DNA of 64,000 bases from Nectonema munidae (taxonomy: Eukaryota; Nematomorpha; Nectonematoida; Nectonematidae): contig JAUIRK010000461.1 in assembly GCA_030549495.1 (NCBI GenBank), positions 248,001 through 312,000 on the forward strand, given 5' to 3'. Each line of letters starts with the position of its first letter. The stretch's first letter is position 1. The notes beneath the pieces were generated by a model. The model ran no database searches. It was not told the DNA's origin and saw nothing but the letters and a program-made list of their open reading frames with translations. Of this stretch, positions 25,901-32,300 are shown piece by piece. Made by a program: the position numbers and the translations under genes.

Positions 25901-28584
25901 CTTATGAAACATTTTTAATTCGATACAAGCACATATTCGATATAAGCACCAAAGTTGTCACTCCCATGAAGGTGCTTATAGCGAATATCGACTGTATCTC
26001 TAAAAATTAACTTTAATCGAAATGAATCTTTTGGCATAATCAAAGATGCCATTTCCTCATTTAAGCTATGCGAATTTCTTTCATAACTTCTAAGCTAACT
26101 TTTATTCGTATAAAGTATAAAGATCAGTTTTAAGATCTTTCAGATTGATATTCATTTATTTAGAATTTAGATTATACCTTTTAATCGTAATCAATTTTTT
26201 TAGTTAAATTTCTTCTTGCTCAAATTTTCGAAAAAAGATTTAAAATAGCTTTTAATTCTCAGGAAATCGCAAACTAATATTTTTTTCCGGAAATCTAAAG
26301 ACAAAAATTCAGGAACGCTAGTTCAAATCTAGCATCAATTCTTTTCTCATAGTTCGACATAAATGTTATAATTTTACCTTCTTGAAAACATCCACAGTAG
26401 CTTCCTTATACGAATATGCCGCTTACTCTCCTTCCCACACATTTTATCTCTGTTTTTTACGTTTTTATTTCAAAGTATCACATGATCATATATTTAATAA
26501 TTCTTTCATTTAATTCTTTTTAAGTTAGCCAATTCTGCTCCCGTATCATCCAAAAACATAAAGAATACAGAACAAGTAAGTATTTTTAAAAATTTTCATT
26601 ATTATATTTATAGTTGTTTAATTCACCGTAGATGTTTGACATGTGCTAATAATTGCTACCAAGGCATTTTATTTGTAGTTTATCTGAACAATAATCCATC
26701 TCAAAATATATTGCTACTATTTTTTCTTACTGACGCAAATTTTTGCCAATAGAAAATTTTTATTATATACAAAACCCCCAGTATAAAAATAGTTCATTTT
26801 TGGAAAGATTCTTTTATATATTAATACCAATTCAAATTTAAAAATCTTCTATTACTCGTTATGTATTGAAAAGATGATTATTCAAGATATTTTAAAGGAA
26901 GTAAATTATACGTGTGATATTTTCTGGAACATTTATATAAGTCTTCTTAATGACAATGTCCATTACTTGTAAAAATTGATTTAAAAGGGAGAATATAAAA
27001 TCTTGGTGAGGAATGTAATTTTTAAAATTTGTTATCGAATTTTGAGAGCCAATTGATATGATTTTCCAATGTTGTCAGAGCTCTGTAAATTTTAAATGAG
27101 GATGTGAAACTAAAAAATTTGTTAAAAATATCAAAATCTTATGAACTTCGGCACTACGACTACGGATTTTTTTATTAAAATGTCAAAAAGCATCAATTAA
27201 CGCAAAATGAAGATTTGCTTAAATATTATTAAAAAAGACAAAAAATATTTATATTGAAAAAAAAATAAGATATAGAAGAAAAAAAATTTACATAAAATTT
27301 TATTTTTTAAAAATGCATTGTAAGTGTTGTGTAAAATTGATCAAATATTGAAATAAAATAACAAAAATTGAAAATGCGTCAATTACGCAACTGGTAGAGT
27401 AATCACAAAATTAATATATTATTCGAGATGTTTATCTCAAAAGAGAAAATCCGTTTTTCTTAACTTTAAATGAGTGAGTAATTTTGGTTAGGTACTGGGT
27501 TTCGATAACTCAAGGTCTTGGGTTCGATCCCGCATTAAGCCTACTTTCTCATAGTTCGTTACAAGCGGCGCAATTGTGCTTTCTCGATGAAAACACCCAA
27601 CGGTACCTTTAACCGATTATTATTATTATACAGCCGATAGTAGAGTCAAATTCGGCCATACAGTTACATATTTGAATTAAGGCCGAATCCCAGATATTCG
27701 GTGCATCCCCATAAAGCTACTTTGTTTTTAATATTAAAATTTAAATATTGTGATTTTATGACCGTTTTGGATATTTTTGTATATACCATTCTTAGTTCTA
27801 TTTTATCCTTTTGCGATTCTATTTTGTCCTTTTGCAATTCTAACTTAATAATCATATGTGTTTTTTGAAATAATATTTAGCCAATTAAAAAGATATTAAT
27901 TAAAGTGCAAAAAATTTTAATTAAAATTTGTAATAATTTAATTGCTAATTTGTTGTGAAAAATGTTTGAAATTTAATGTGAAAATAATTTTAAAATATCG
28001 AAAAAGAGTTTGGATAAAAAAATGGCACATATCAAAACAATAAATAGAATTATGAAAAGACAAGTTAAAATTGCAAAAGAACAAAATGGAATTACAAAAA
28101 GGCAACTTGAATTGCAAAGAGATCAAATTGAATTAAAAATGGTATATCACAATCAAAAGAGTTAGCATTTTCTAGAGGGATTTTTTTACTCAATGTAAGT
28201 TCGGTTTTTTCAATCTTTTTTTTTCATGTAGACGATCAATGCACTAATAGCCTTTTTCAAAGATAGTAATAATCCTCAAGCGATCAAGAAAATTAGCAAC
28301 CGATTAGCATTCATAATGAAAGCATTTTCATCATCACAATATGGGTTGTCTCGCGAAGTACATCATACTTCCTTTTTTCAATCTTTTTCCTATATGCTTC
28401 CTATTTCCAGTTAGTCGGCAGTTCAATACTGATAATCATTGATGAGCACGATGCTAATGCATGGATGATCGACTTATCAAAGTCTCCTGCCTTACCAGAA
28501 AATTGCACTTTAGACCATTACACACCATGGGTCAAGGGAAATCATGAAGATGGATATCTTTTTGGACTTTCAAATTTGATTAAG
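1849..28584 (+). CDS. IP3K: inositol-1,4,5-trisphosphate 3-kinase gene, eight catalytic-domain exons
   Basis: The exons listed separately below give 285 residues without a stop, and every junction matches in phase. In family order the sequence shows WVQISGHK (20-27), the ATP-loop equivalent VWK (38-40), FIELEDLL (81-88), PRIMDIKIG (94-102; the family signature PxxxDxKxG), RTFLESEV (104-111), VTKLRYMQ (142-149), [10 protein letters not shown] (159-168), GSSIL (230-234) and WMIDLSK (245-251), ending in [14 protein letters not shown]. The RYMQ, LGFRI and DGYLxGL blocks are typical of IP3 3-kinases rather than IPMK or IP6K. The enzyme phosphorylates Ins(1,4,5)P3 to Ins(1,3,4,5)P4 using ATP, in the cytosol, and so shapes calcium signalling. 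Introns total about 25.9 kb and are packed with transposons. Oddities are D in place of the second G of GHxG, L for W before the RE pair, and LSK for FGK. The C-terminal end is not settled. Confidence 0.92.
1931..4504. other. first part of IP3K intron 1, no gene recognised
   Basis: AT-rich intron sequence. An ORF at 3323-3556 (77 codons) and one at 4103-4312 match nothing I recognise and look like chance. The segment 3116-3167 (CAGTCATGCCTCGTTTGTC) resembles one end of a pogo/Tigger inverted repeat, but I cannot find its partner. Confidence 0.4.
4505..4902. mobile_element. hAT-type MITE with 8-bp target duplication
   Basis: A 398-bp element. It starts CAGTGGTCTTTAACC and ends GGTCAAGAATCACTG, which are imperfect inverted repeats of the hAT CAGTG type. 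Flanks GTTTAAAT (4497-4504) and GTTTAAAC (4903-4910) form an 8-bp target duplication with one mismatch. Subterminal copies of GGATCCATGG/GGGATC point inward from each end. It has no coding capacity and lies in IP3K intron 1. Confidence 0.8.
4983..5125 (+). repeat. dispersed repeat shared with 53063-53160
   Basis: This segment and 53063-53160 share the order TTTCGG, ATGCTGAGTCCA, then GTGAxCGATAxAATCCTAA and CCCTCxAA, with a longer middle here. That indicates two copies of one interspersed repeat, perhaps a LINE 3' tail or a SINE. No coding remains are visible. Confidence 0.45.
5309..5737. mobile_element. hAT-type MITE
   Basis: A 429-bp element starting CAGTGTTTCTCAACATAGTCC and ending GGTTGAGAATCACTG. 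Internal GGGTCCATA motifs are repeated near both ends, as in the 4505 element, so the two are probably related families. Flanks CCTCAGAC and CTTTAGAC agree at 6 of 8 bases, a decayed target duplication. It sits just upstream of the second IP3K exon. Confidence 0.7.
5845..6000 (+). CDS. IP3K: IP3K exon 2 (ATP-loop region)
   Basis: Acceptor TTAATTTGTATAG|AT, donor CGCT|GTAATG. It takes up the split codon from exon 1 (G|AT, Asp), encodes 51 full codons and ends on the first base of the next codon. The residues align without gaps to the ITPK stretch GSFxxxxxGxILKKxxxxExxxL...LRxFVPxYxGxVxxxG. Visible matches are VWKMH for ILKKH and [14 protein letters not shown] for the FVPAYHG region. The loop glycine before SF is Asp here (GHKDHF). 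The Lys of VWK is the expected ATP-contacting lysine. Confidence 0.85.
6037..8084. other. IP3K intron 2, AT-rich, nothing recognised
   Basis: About 2 kb of AT-rich sequence after a short AAT microsatellite (6017-6036). I see no ORF of interest, TIR, tRNA-like box or conserved block. Several short runs pair imperfectly, as expected by chance at this composition. Confidence 0.4.
8915..9052. mobile_element. TTAA-flanked palindromic MITE, copy 1 (piggyBac type)
   Basis: The element including its TTAA duplications is 138 bp. Its ends are CCCATTAAGT and ACTTAATGGG, perfect inverted repeats next to TTAA. An internal hairpin reads GTTCCCAAATGGGAAC. It interrupts the hAT fossil between EVVIK and its neighbouring block. 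TTAA flanks and CCC ends point to mobilisation by a piggyBac transposase. Confidence 0.8.
9265..9440 (-). repeat. tRNA-derived SINE (family A), diverged copy
   Basis: On the minus strand it carries a B-box-like GGTTCGAATAC followed by CATAGTTCGATACAAGCG and CAATTGTG. The same order occurs in the copies at 27470-27625 and 49500-49660. It sits at the downstream part of the hAT fossil. Confidence 0.6.
9822..9894 (+). CDS. IP3K: IP3K exon 3 (PxxxDxKxG signature)
   Basis: Acceptor TAAATATTTAG|AT, donor TCAG|GTATAA. The first two bases complete a Tyr codon with exon 2 and the last two begin an Arg codon completed in exon 4. It encodes [11 protein letters not shown] and then [11 protein letters not shown], matching DDLLADF and PCVMDCKMGV of ITPKs. 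The Asp and Lys of DIK are the family's catalytic and inositol-contacting pair. This exon was found by the motif alone. Confidence 0.9.
10230..11860 (-). mobile_element. piggyBac transposase fossil
   Basis: Minus-strand remnants in transposase order: an acidic, Ser/Glu-rich N-terminus (11640-11780); [17 protein letters not shown] and [11 protein letters not shown] (11232-11549), matching the piggyBac F-x-x-FF and MsrxRF blocks; then the C-terminal block [17 protein letters not shown] (10560-10660), equivalent to the FYNxTKxGVDxxD motif. The catalytic middle is missing or too decayed to see, and stops interrupt the blocks. It lies in IP3K intron 3. I could not fix its ends. Confidence 0.72.
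11861..13289. other. intron sequence with a repeated palindrome
   Basis: Mostly unrecognised AT-rich DNA. The 13-mer GTCAATTGACGCT occurs at 12094-12106 and again at 12366-12378; it contains the palindrome GTCAATTGAC and is followed by GTGGTC or GGTC. These may be subterminal repeats of a lost element. The ORF at 12441-12671 matches nothing known to me. Confidence 0.35.
14316..14737. mobile_element. hAT-type MITE inserted in the piggyBac coding region
   Basis: A 422-bp element. It starts CAATGTTTCCCAAC and ends GTTGGGAAACACTG. The perfect 8-bp target duplication TTTTAGAG is at 14308-14315 and 14738-14745. Without it the piggyBac frame reads straight from LIPFR into GRCAF, so the insertion point is exact. 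Confidence 0.9.
15036..16958 (-). mobile_element. pogo/Tigger element with decayed transposase
   Basis: A 1,923-bp element flanked by TA on both sides. The inverted repeats are CAGTAAAATCTCGCTATTAT and its partner ending ATAGTAGCGAGATTCTACTG. Copies of TGGCATAGTAGCGAGAG stand in direct and inverted order just inside both ends. The minus strand encodes a CENP-B-like N-terminus ([17 protein letters not shown] near 16700; [14 protein letters not shown] near 16470) and DDE parts: [11 protein letters not shown] (first Asp), [13 protein letters not shown] (second Asp) and [15 protein letters not shown] (third Asp). At least two frameshifts separate open stretches 16071-16502, 15716-15994 and 15171-15425. 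It is inserted downstream of the piggyBac remnant. Confidence 0.9.
17727..17862 (+). CDS. IP3K: IP3K exon 4 (inositol phosphate-binding lobe)
   Basis: Acceptor CTATTAAAG|A, donor GCAA|GTAACT. The first base completes an Arg codon, giving RTFLESEV (ITPK: RTYLEEEL), then [17 protein letters not shown] (ITPK: RKDMYxKMIxVDPEAPT), [10 protein letters not shown] and LRYMQ. This stretch is almost diagnostic for IP3 3-kinases. It holds the TK and RY residues of the family's inositol-phosphate site. It ends in phase 0. Confidence 0.95.
18655..20370. mobile_element. retroelement fossil (RT and RNase H parts), in two opposed pieces
   Basis: GC-richer than its surroundings. A minus-strand piece (about 19205-20370) carries reverse-transcriptase blocks such as [44 protein letters not shown] and [10 protein letters not shown] + strand piece (about 18655-19205) carries the same family's post-RT and RNase H region ([13 protein letters not shown]). 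The two share an inverted repeat (18658-18717 with 19412-19470). Motifs agree with the element at 29140-31690: hepadnavirus-like or DIRS-like. No LTR, integrase or tyrosine recombinase is seen. It is broken, with several breaks, and younger than its piggyBac host. Confidence 0.75.
19738..19760. repeat. 23-base C homopolymer
   Basis: An uninterrupted run of 23 C (G on the minus strand) in an otherwise mixed GC context. It may be a real slippage tract, or a place where sequencing or assembly failed. Confidence 0.9.
21348..21404 (+). CDS. IP3K: IP3K exon 5
   Basis: Acceptor ATATTTCAG, donor TAAA|GTAAAA, 57 bases in phase 0 on both sides. It encodes [19 protein letters not shown], matching WRETISSTATLGFRIEGIK of ITPKs. 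The usual Trp at the first position is Leu here; the following Arg is kept. Confidence 0.93.
21405..22854. other. part of IP3K intron 5, nothing recognised
   Basis: AT-rich intron DNA without ORFs over 60 codons, TIRs or tRNA-like boxes that I can identify. Confidence 0.4.
22855..22971. mobile_element. TTAA-flanked palindromic MITE, copy 2
   Basis: A 117-bp copy of the family at 8915-9052, in the opposite orientation. It is flanked by TTAA and shares CATTAAGTCCCAATGTTxCC, then TTTGGGAACATAAGTAATTT, CATCTTCGTCTGC and CAATGACTTTGAATATAAAT. The close match over its whole length, apart from a 20-bp gap, suggests recent shared ancestry. Confidence 0.85.
23398..25994 (+). mobile_element. pogo/Tigger element, nearly full length, decayed
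   Basis: The ends are CAGTATAAGCACATTCG and its partner CGCTATAAGCACC...CAGT at 25922-25994, with copies of ATAAGCAC repeated inside both ends. TA follows on the right; the left flank is TT. The + strand encodes a CENP-B-type HTH ([37 protein letters not shown], 24470-24600), a second HTH region ([15 protein letters not shown]), and the DDE core: [25 protein letters not shown] and [15 protein letters not shown], so all three catalytic aspartates are readable. Frameshifts occur in the A-run near 24920, near 25110 and near 25600. It ends [14 protein letters not shown] (25875). It lies in IP3K intron 5. Confidence 0.9.
26295..26420 (+). repeat. diverged copy of SINE family A
   Basis: AGTTCAAATCTAGC (B-box-like) is followed by TTTTCTCATAGTTCGACA and then AAAACATCCACAGTAGC. 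This follows the order seen in the copy at 27470-27625, but with many changes. Confidence 0.45.
26525..26575 (+). CDS. IP3K: IP3K exon 6
   Basis: Acceptor TTCTTTTTAAG, donor ACAA|GTAAGT, 51 bases in phase 0. It encodes [17 protein letters not shown], the linker that in ITPKs reads KADGSCSTDFKTTRSREQ. It is recognised by length, phase and the KNIKNTEQ/DFKTTxxREQ pattern rather than by strong identity. Confidence 0.82.
27470..27625 (+). repeat. tRNA-derived SINE (family A)
   Basis: A tRNA-like head with GTTAGGTACTGGGTTTCGAT (A-box region) and GGGTTCGATCCC (B box) leads into CTCATAGTTCGTTACAAGCG, GCGCAATTGTGC and AAAACACCCAACGGTACC, ending in a TTATTATTATTAT tail. It is the best preserved + strand copy and lies in IP3K intron 6. 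The head does not fold into a complete tRNA with a paired acceptor stem. Confidence 0.7.
27777..28145. repeat. fold-back element with inverted ~21-bp tandem arms
   Basis: The left arm (27783-27848, minus sense) and the right arm (28060-28143, + sense) each consist of degenerate units of AATTGCAAAAGGACAAAATAG type and end at AATGGTATAT. About 210 bp of unrelated AT-rich DNA lies between. A third array of the same unit is at 46738-46842. Confidence 0.65.
28232..28357 (+). CDS. IP3K: IP3K exon 7
   Basis: Acceptor TTTTCATGTAG, donor CGAA|GTACAT, 126 bases in phase 0. It encodes [20 protein letters not shown] and on to LAFIMKAF and GLSRE. This matches the helical stretch of ITPKs that runs from VTRVFEEFVQGDEEVLRRY to EFFRRHE, immediately before VIGSS. 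Identity is modest but length and both boundaries coincide. Confidence 0.88.
28411..28584 (+). CDS. IP3K: IP3K exon 8 (GSSIL and IDxxK motifs)
   Basis: Acceptor CTATTTCCAG, 53 bp after the previous donor, phase 0. It encodes [11 protein letters not shown] (ITPK: VIGSSLLFVHD), then [12 protein letters not shown] (LIDFGKTTPLP), LDHYTPW (LDHRRPW) and [14 protein letters not shown] (NREDGYLLGLDNLI). The Asp of MIDL is the metal-binding residue of the family. The C-terminus is unsettled: a weak donor AAG|GTTCAT at 28585 would lead to another exon, while read-through adds 31 mostly hydrophobic residues to a stop ending at 28677, with a second possible donor (AAG|GTATTA) on the way. Confidence 0.92.
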
Positions 28585-28689
28585 GTTCATTTTTTATTCT
28601 TTTATAGCTTTTCTTTTATGAACACGTATATTTTTCTGCCATTTTTGGCCTATTGTTATAAGGTATTACAAAAGTGAGCACACTTAGAA

Positions 28690-31600
28690 ATGCGGGAGAT
28701 AGATGGCAGCGTTGAAGTAAAACCGATTTCTTTAAGGTTTTTGAAAAATATTTTCTGATATTAAACCAAGTTACTGTTTCATTTTGTACACGAGGTTCTC
28801 AAATCTTTGTTTTATATTTTTTAAAGCACACCACAAATCGTGCTCACAATTCAGACGGTCTCTCTATTTAGTTTTGATTGCAACAAGGCTTAAAACCTCT
28901 TGTTCGCAGAGATATGTTGTTGAAAAGGGAGAGCTTTTTTAGCCTCCCGAGTCAAAATAGGCCTAACTTTAAGTTGAGTTTAAAATTTTGAGGACTAAGC
29001 GTTGTTTGGATCGTCCAGCATAGCATTTAATTTTGGAAAAGCTGCAGTTTTTCCTTTAGTCAACTTTTCTCTCCAAAGAGAAAAATTGTTTTCTTAAAAA
29101 CCTTATTTCTTTTCTACTCTGTATGTCTGACTTAAGTTTATTCAGATGTTACCAGTGTGCCCTCGATGGATAGTCTGCGGGATTCGAAGAAGTTGGGATA
29201 TAGAAAATATTCTTGCAGCGTTTCAGGTAAGCTGGGATGTTGATATTTTCTATAGTTTGTAAGATTTGATGAAGTCTTGTAGAAGCGCTACCTCCTCTCT
29301 GCCAAGCGTTGATAGCTACCTGGTTGTCAGAGAGGATCAGCGTGTCTTCATTAGCAAAGGTGTTGGCGATGGAAATTGCCATTAGTTCCGCAACGTCTAT
29401 ATTGAGTTCTTCTAGGAAAGGAATTTGGAAATTGCAGTTTTTTGTTGTAATTCCGATGGAAAGAGGCGTAGCGTCGACGTATATTTTTGCTCTGGCTGGG
29501 ATGAGGTTTATGAATCTTCTTTTTGCTTTGACCTCTTTCCAGAGTGCTATGAGTAGCTTTATCGGGATAGGTTCATTGTCTAAAATGTTATAGAGTGGCC
29601 GTACCTTTCTTGTGAGATTGCAGATAGTGGCCAGGTAGTAGTTGACAAAGCCTAAGGCAGATTGAATTGTCTTTAGAGGAGGGTTAGGTGTATTATTGAA
29701 GGCGTTGAGGATATAGAGTGCTTGGTAGCACTTTCTAGTTGTGTCTTCTGATAAGTTTATAGAGTGATCTTCTAGGTCTAGTTCAACGCCTAAGTATCTT
29801 AGGGAGGATGTAGGTATTACCGTGCTTTTGGCTTGATTAATGATGATGTTACATTCATTGCTTAGGAAGGATTGGATTTTGTTTGAGATTTCCAGAGCGT
29901 CTTTTAGGTTTGTGAAGAGGAAGAGGATGTTGTCAAGGTAACATTTAAATATGAAGTCAATATTTTGATGTCGGTCTTGAAAGGTCTTTAGTAAATTCTT
30001 CAAAACAAATTGGAGGACCCCTGGGGCAAAATAAAGAATTTTCGATATGTTTTATGAATACGTATTCCGTAGAAGACATTTGTGATATCAAATTTTGTTG
30101 CGTAAATGAATCTCTTGTCAAGAAAAAGAAGTGAGGAGGGTGCTTCCAGTCTTACTTGTTCATTCTTGAAGAAGGAAGTGGAGTAAGAGAAATTTTGTAT
30201 GAAACGTATATTGTTGTCTCTTTTTGGGATGATGAAAACAGGAGATAATATTTTTACTTTCTTTACTTGAAATATTACGCCAAATTGTATTAGTGGGGGA
30301 AGTATCTTGTTTTCGATGAAAGTCTTTACTGGATAATGAGGTTGTATAAACCTGCAGTGTAAAGAGGCTTTATCACAGGTTTTTATGATGGGTTTGTAAC
30401 CTTCGTTTAGGATGAGTTTTGTCTTGTTGTTCTTTAGATCAGTGGGTGCTCTCCAGAGACTAGTTCTCCCATTGAATCTCTTTTTGCTGAGGTCAATGGC
30501 ATAATGTTTAGGCTTCGCAGGGGGATAGAAGTTGGGTAAAAATATACCTCCACCTTGATGGTTCAAATCTTTTCTTGTCATTTAGGTAGTTTAATGTTGT
30601 GAGCATTTTTGCGCCTAAGAGAGGCAAGTCTTCGTGTGACTTGATGAAAGTTACAAAGTCTTCTTCTGTAAGTTCTTCCTTTTGGAGTAGATCGCTGTTG
30701 CCTTCCACTTGGGCAATAGTGTTTATGAGAGTTACCTGATTTACCGGCTCGGATTGATATACCGGTAATGCAAAACTATCAGGTGTTGGATCGTTGAGAG
30801 GAATTGGGAATTGTGCCAACTCATTTTCCAGGAGCTCTAAGAAGGAAGTAGTAAAAAATGGAGCGTCTTGGTTTTTTGATTGGGTCGAAGGAGTAGTAAC
30901 TGCCTGCTCCAGCGGCGAGCGTGCGCCAGCTGGGGAGCTATCTATCGATACAGGAAAGTGATCTTCCTGTAGAGTGGAGACGATAGGTATTGCCCAGTCA
31001 TAATGAACTTGAGTTTCTTCTTTTGAAACTGCTTGGAGTTTCAAGGCCTCGTCCAGGCCTGCTGAAAAGGTTTTTTGCCTTGCCAGTTCTAAAATATATT
31101 TAGTTCTTTTTTCCTGACGAAGCTTTCTTCGCCGGGAACTTTTGGACTGGCCTACGAAAGAACTGACCAGATGGGGGAACTGTAGGCGCCGGGATGTCCA
31201 AGGAGGCAAAGGAGGATAGGTTCATTTGTTTACTAGCCTGCTCCCATAAGCACTGTGTGGCGAGACAGGCTGTAGTAGCAAGATGGTTTACCTCTTGAAT
31301 GTCAATAGGTTTTAAAACGAGTAAGTTTCTTTTTATGATGTCGAAAAGGGATATTATCATGTTATCTTTGGCGTTTCGGAGTTGTGGTGGTAGCGAGAGA
31401 TTGAAGGCTTCAATCCTCTTCTCGGCTAGTTCCACAGGTTGAAAACGAGAGCGTACTGGGATTTCTAGGATTTCTTCCTTGATATCCCTAGGTAAAGTAG
31501 CTGCTTTAGTAGCAGCCTTGGAAGGAGTGCCCGCAACGCGTAGGCTGGCAACAGTCTTTACTAGTTGCTCCATATCGGCAGCCACACCGTCTAAAGTGGC

Positions 31601-32300
31601 GTTCTGTTCGCGAAAGGATGAGAGGATGGTCTCCCAGTCCTTTTGTGAAATATGAGCGGGGTCAGTGTCGCTCATTGTGATTTACTGCTAGAGTATAACT
31701 TTAACACGGAGAGTAGTCCCCATCATTGATGCAGCTCCATTCATGCAAACATCCAAACAGTTCTTCTAATTCAACCCATTTTTTTTAAATATGTCTCTTC
31801 CAGTTTTGGTGGTTGACAAAGCATTCCAGTAAGGAAATTCTTTCAGAATGTCATCTTCTCCTTTGTATCTTACAGAAACCATCAATTCAGGAGTACAATC
31901 AATGTCAACTGAAACAGCAGTTTACAAAGTAAAGCATCCCCATTTTTTCCAATTACAGAATTAGCTGAGATAAAATATCTTCTGATATAAGCGTAATTCT
32001 ATGTTTACTGATGTTGCCAGACAAAGGGACAGATTCACGTTTCTTCGCATAACATCTGCTACCCCAAGAGTTTTCACCTTGGCTATTTTTGCTGGTTTCA
32101 CTACTCCCTCTATGGTTTTTTGGATTTTGCTACCTCAAAAAAGCTAGAGAAACCAGTGAAAAACCTGACTTTGAAGAAACATTAATTCAACTTCGTTTAA
32201 CTTGATATTCTTTGTCTTTCCAATAACTCACTGGCCTTTCAACAAATTTTGGATGTGATGTTTCCAATGTTTCATAATACGTTGAAAAATCAGATGTTAT
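28690..32300 (-). mobile_element. hAT transposase fossil (ZBED/SCAND3-like) split by a retroelement
   Basis: The minus-strand N-terminal part at 31690-32300 has a BED-like start (ETSHPKFVERPVSYWKDK), then LMVSVRYKGEDDILKEFPYW and CLDVCMNGAASMMG, the family's CVGVCTDGAAxMTG block. The C-terminal part is at 28800-29110: AKKALPFSTTYLCEQE, then RDRLNCEHDLWCALKN. Frame breaks are present. The two halves are separated by the retroelement fossil at about 29140-31690, so the hAT copy is the older. Confidence 0.82.
29140..31690 (-). mobile_element. hepadnavirus-like or DIRS-like retroelement fossil (Gag/core-like, RT, RNase H)
   Basis: Minus-strand parts in order: a capsid- or Gag-like region with a basic tail (about 31.1-31.7 kb), a low-complexity linker (about 30.5-31.2 kb), reverse transcriptase (about 29.75-30.5 kb; ILSPVFIIPKRDNNIRF, ATKFDITNVFYGIRI), and RNase H (about 29.15-29.6 kb; AKIYVDATPLSIGI, VAELMAI, LILSDNQVAINAW, FYIPTSSNPADYPSR). 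The DATP and NPADxPSR forms of RNase H are hallmarks of hepadnaviral polymerases, and RT followed directly by RNase H at the end is also hepadnaviral. No LTR, integrase or tyrosine recombinase is visible. It is broken, with a few breaks, but better kept than the hAT it entered, so fairly young. Confidence 0.75.

Noticed and set aside
27380-27412. tRNA-like CAACTGGTAGAGTAATCAC
   Set aside because: Only an A-box-like stretch with no B box at the right distance; too short to call.
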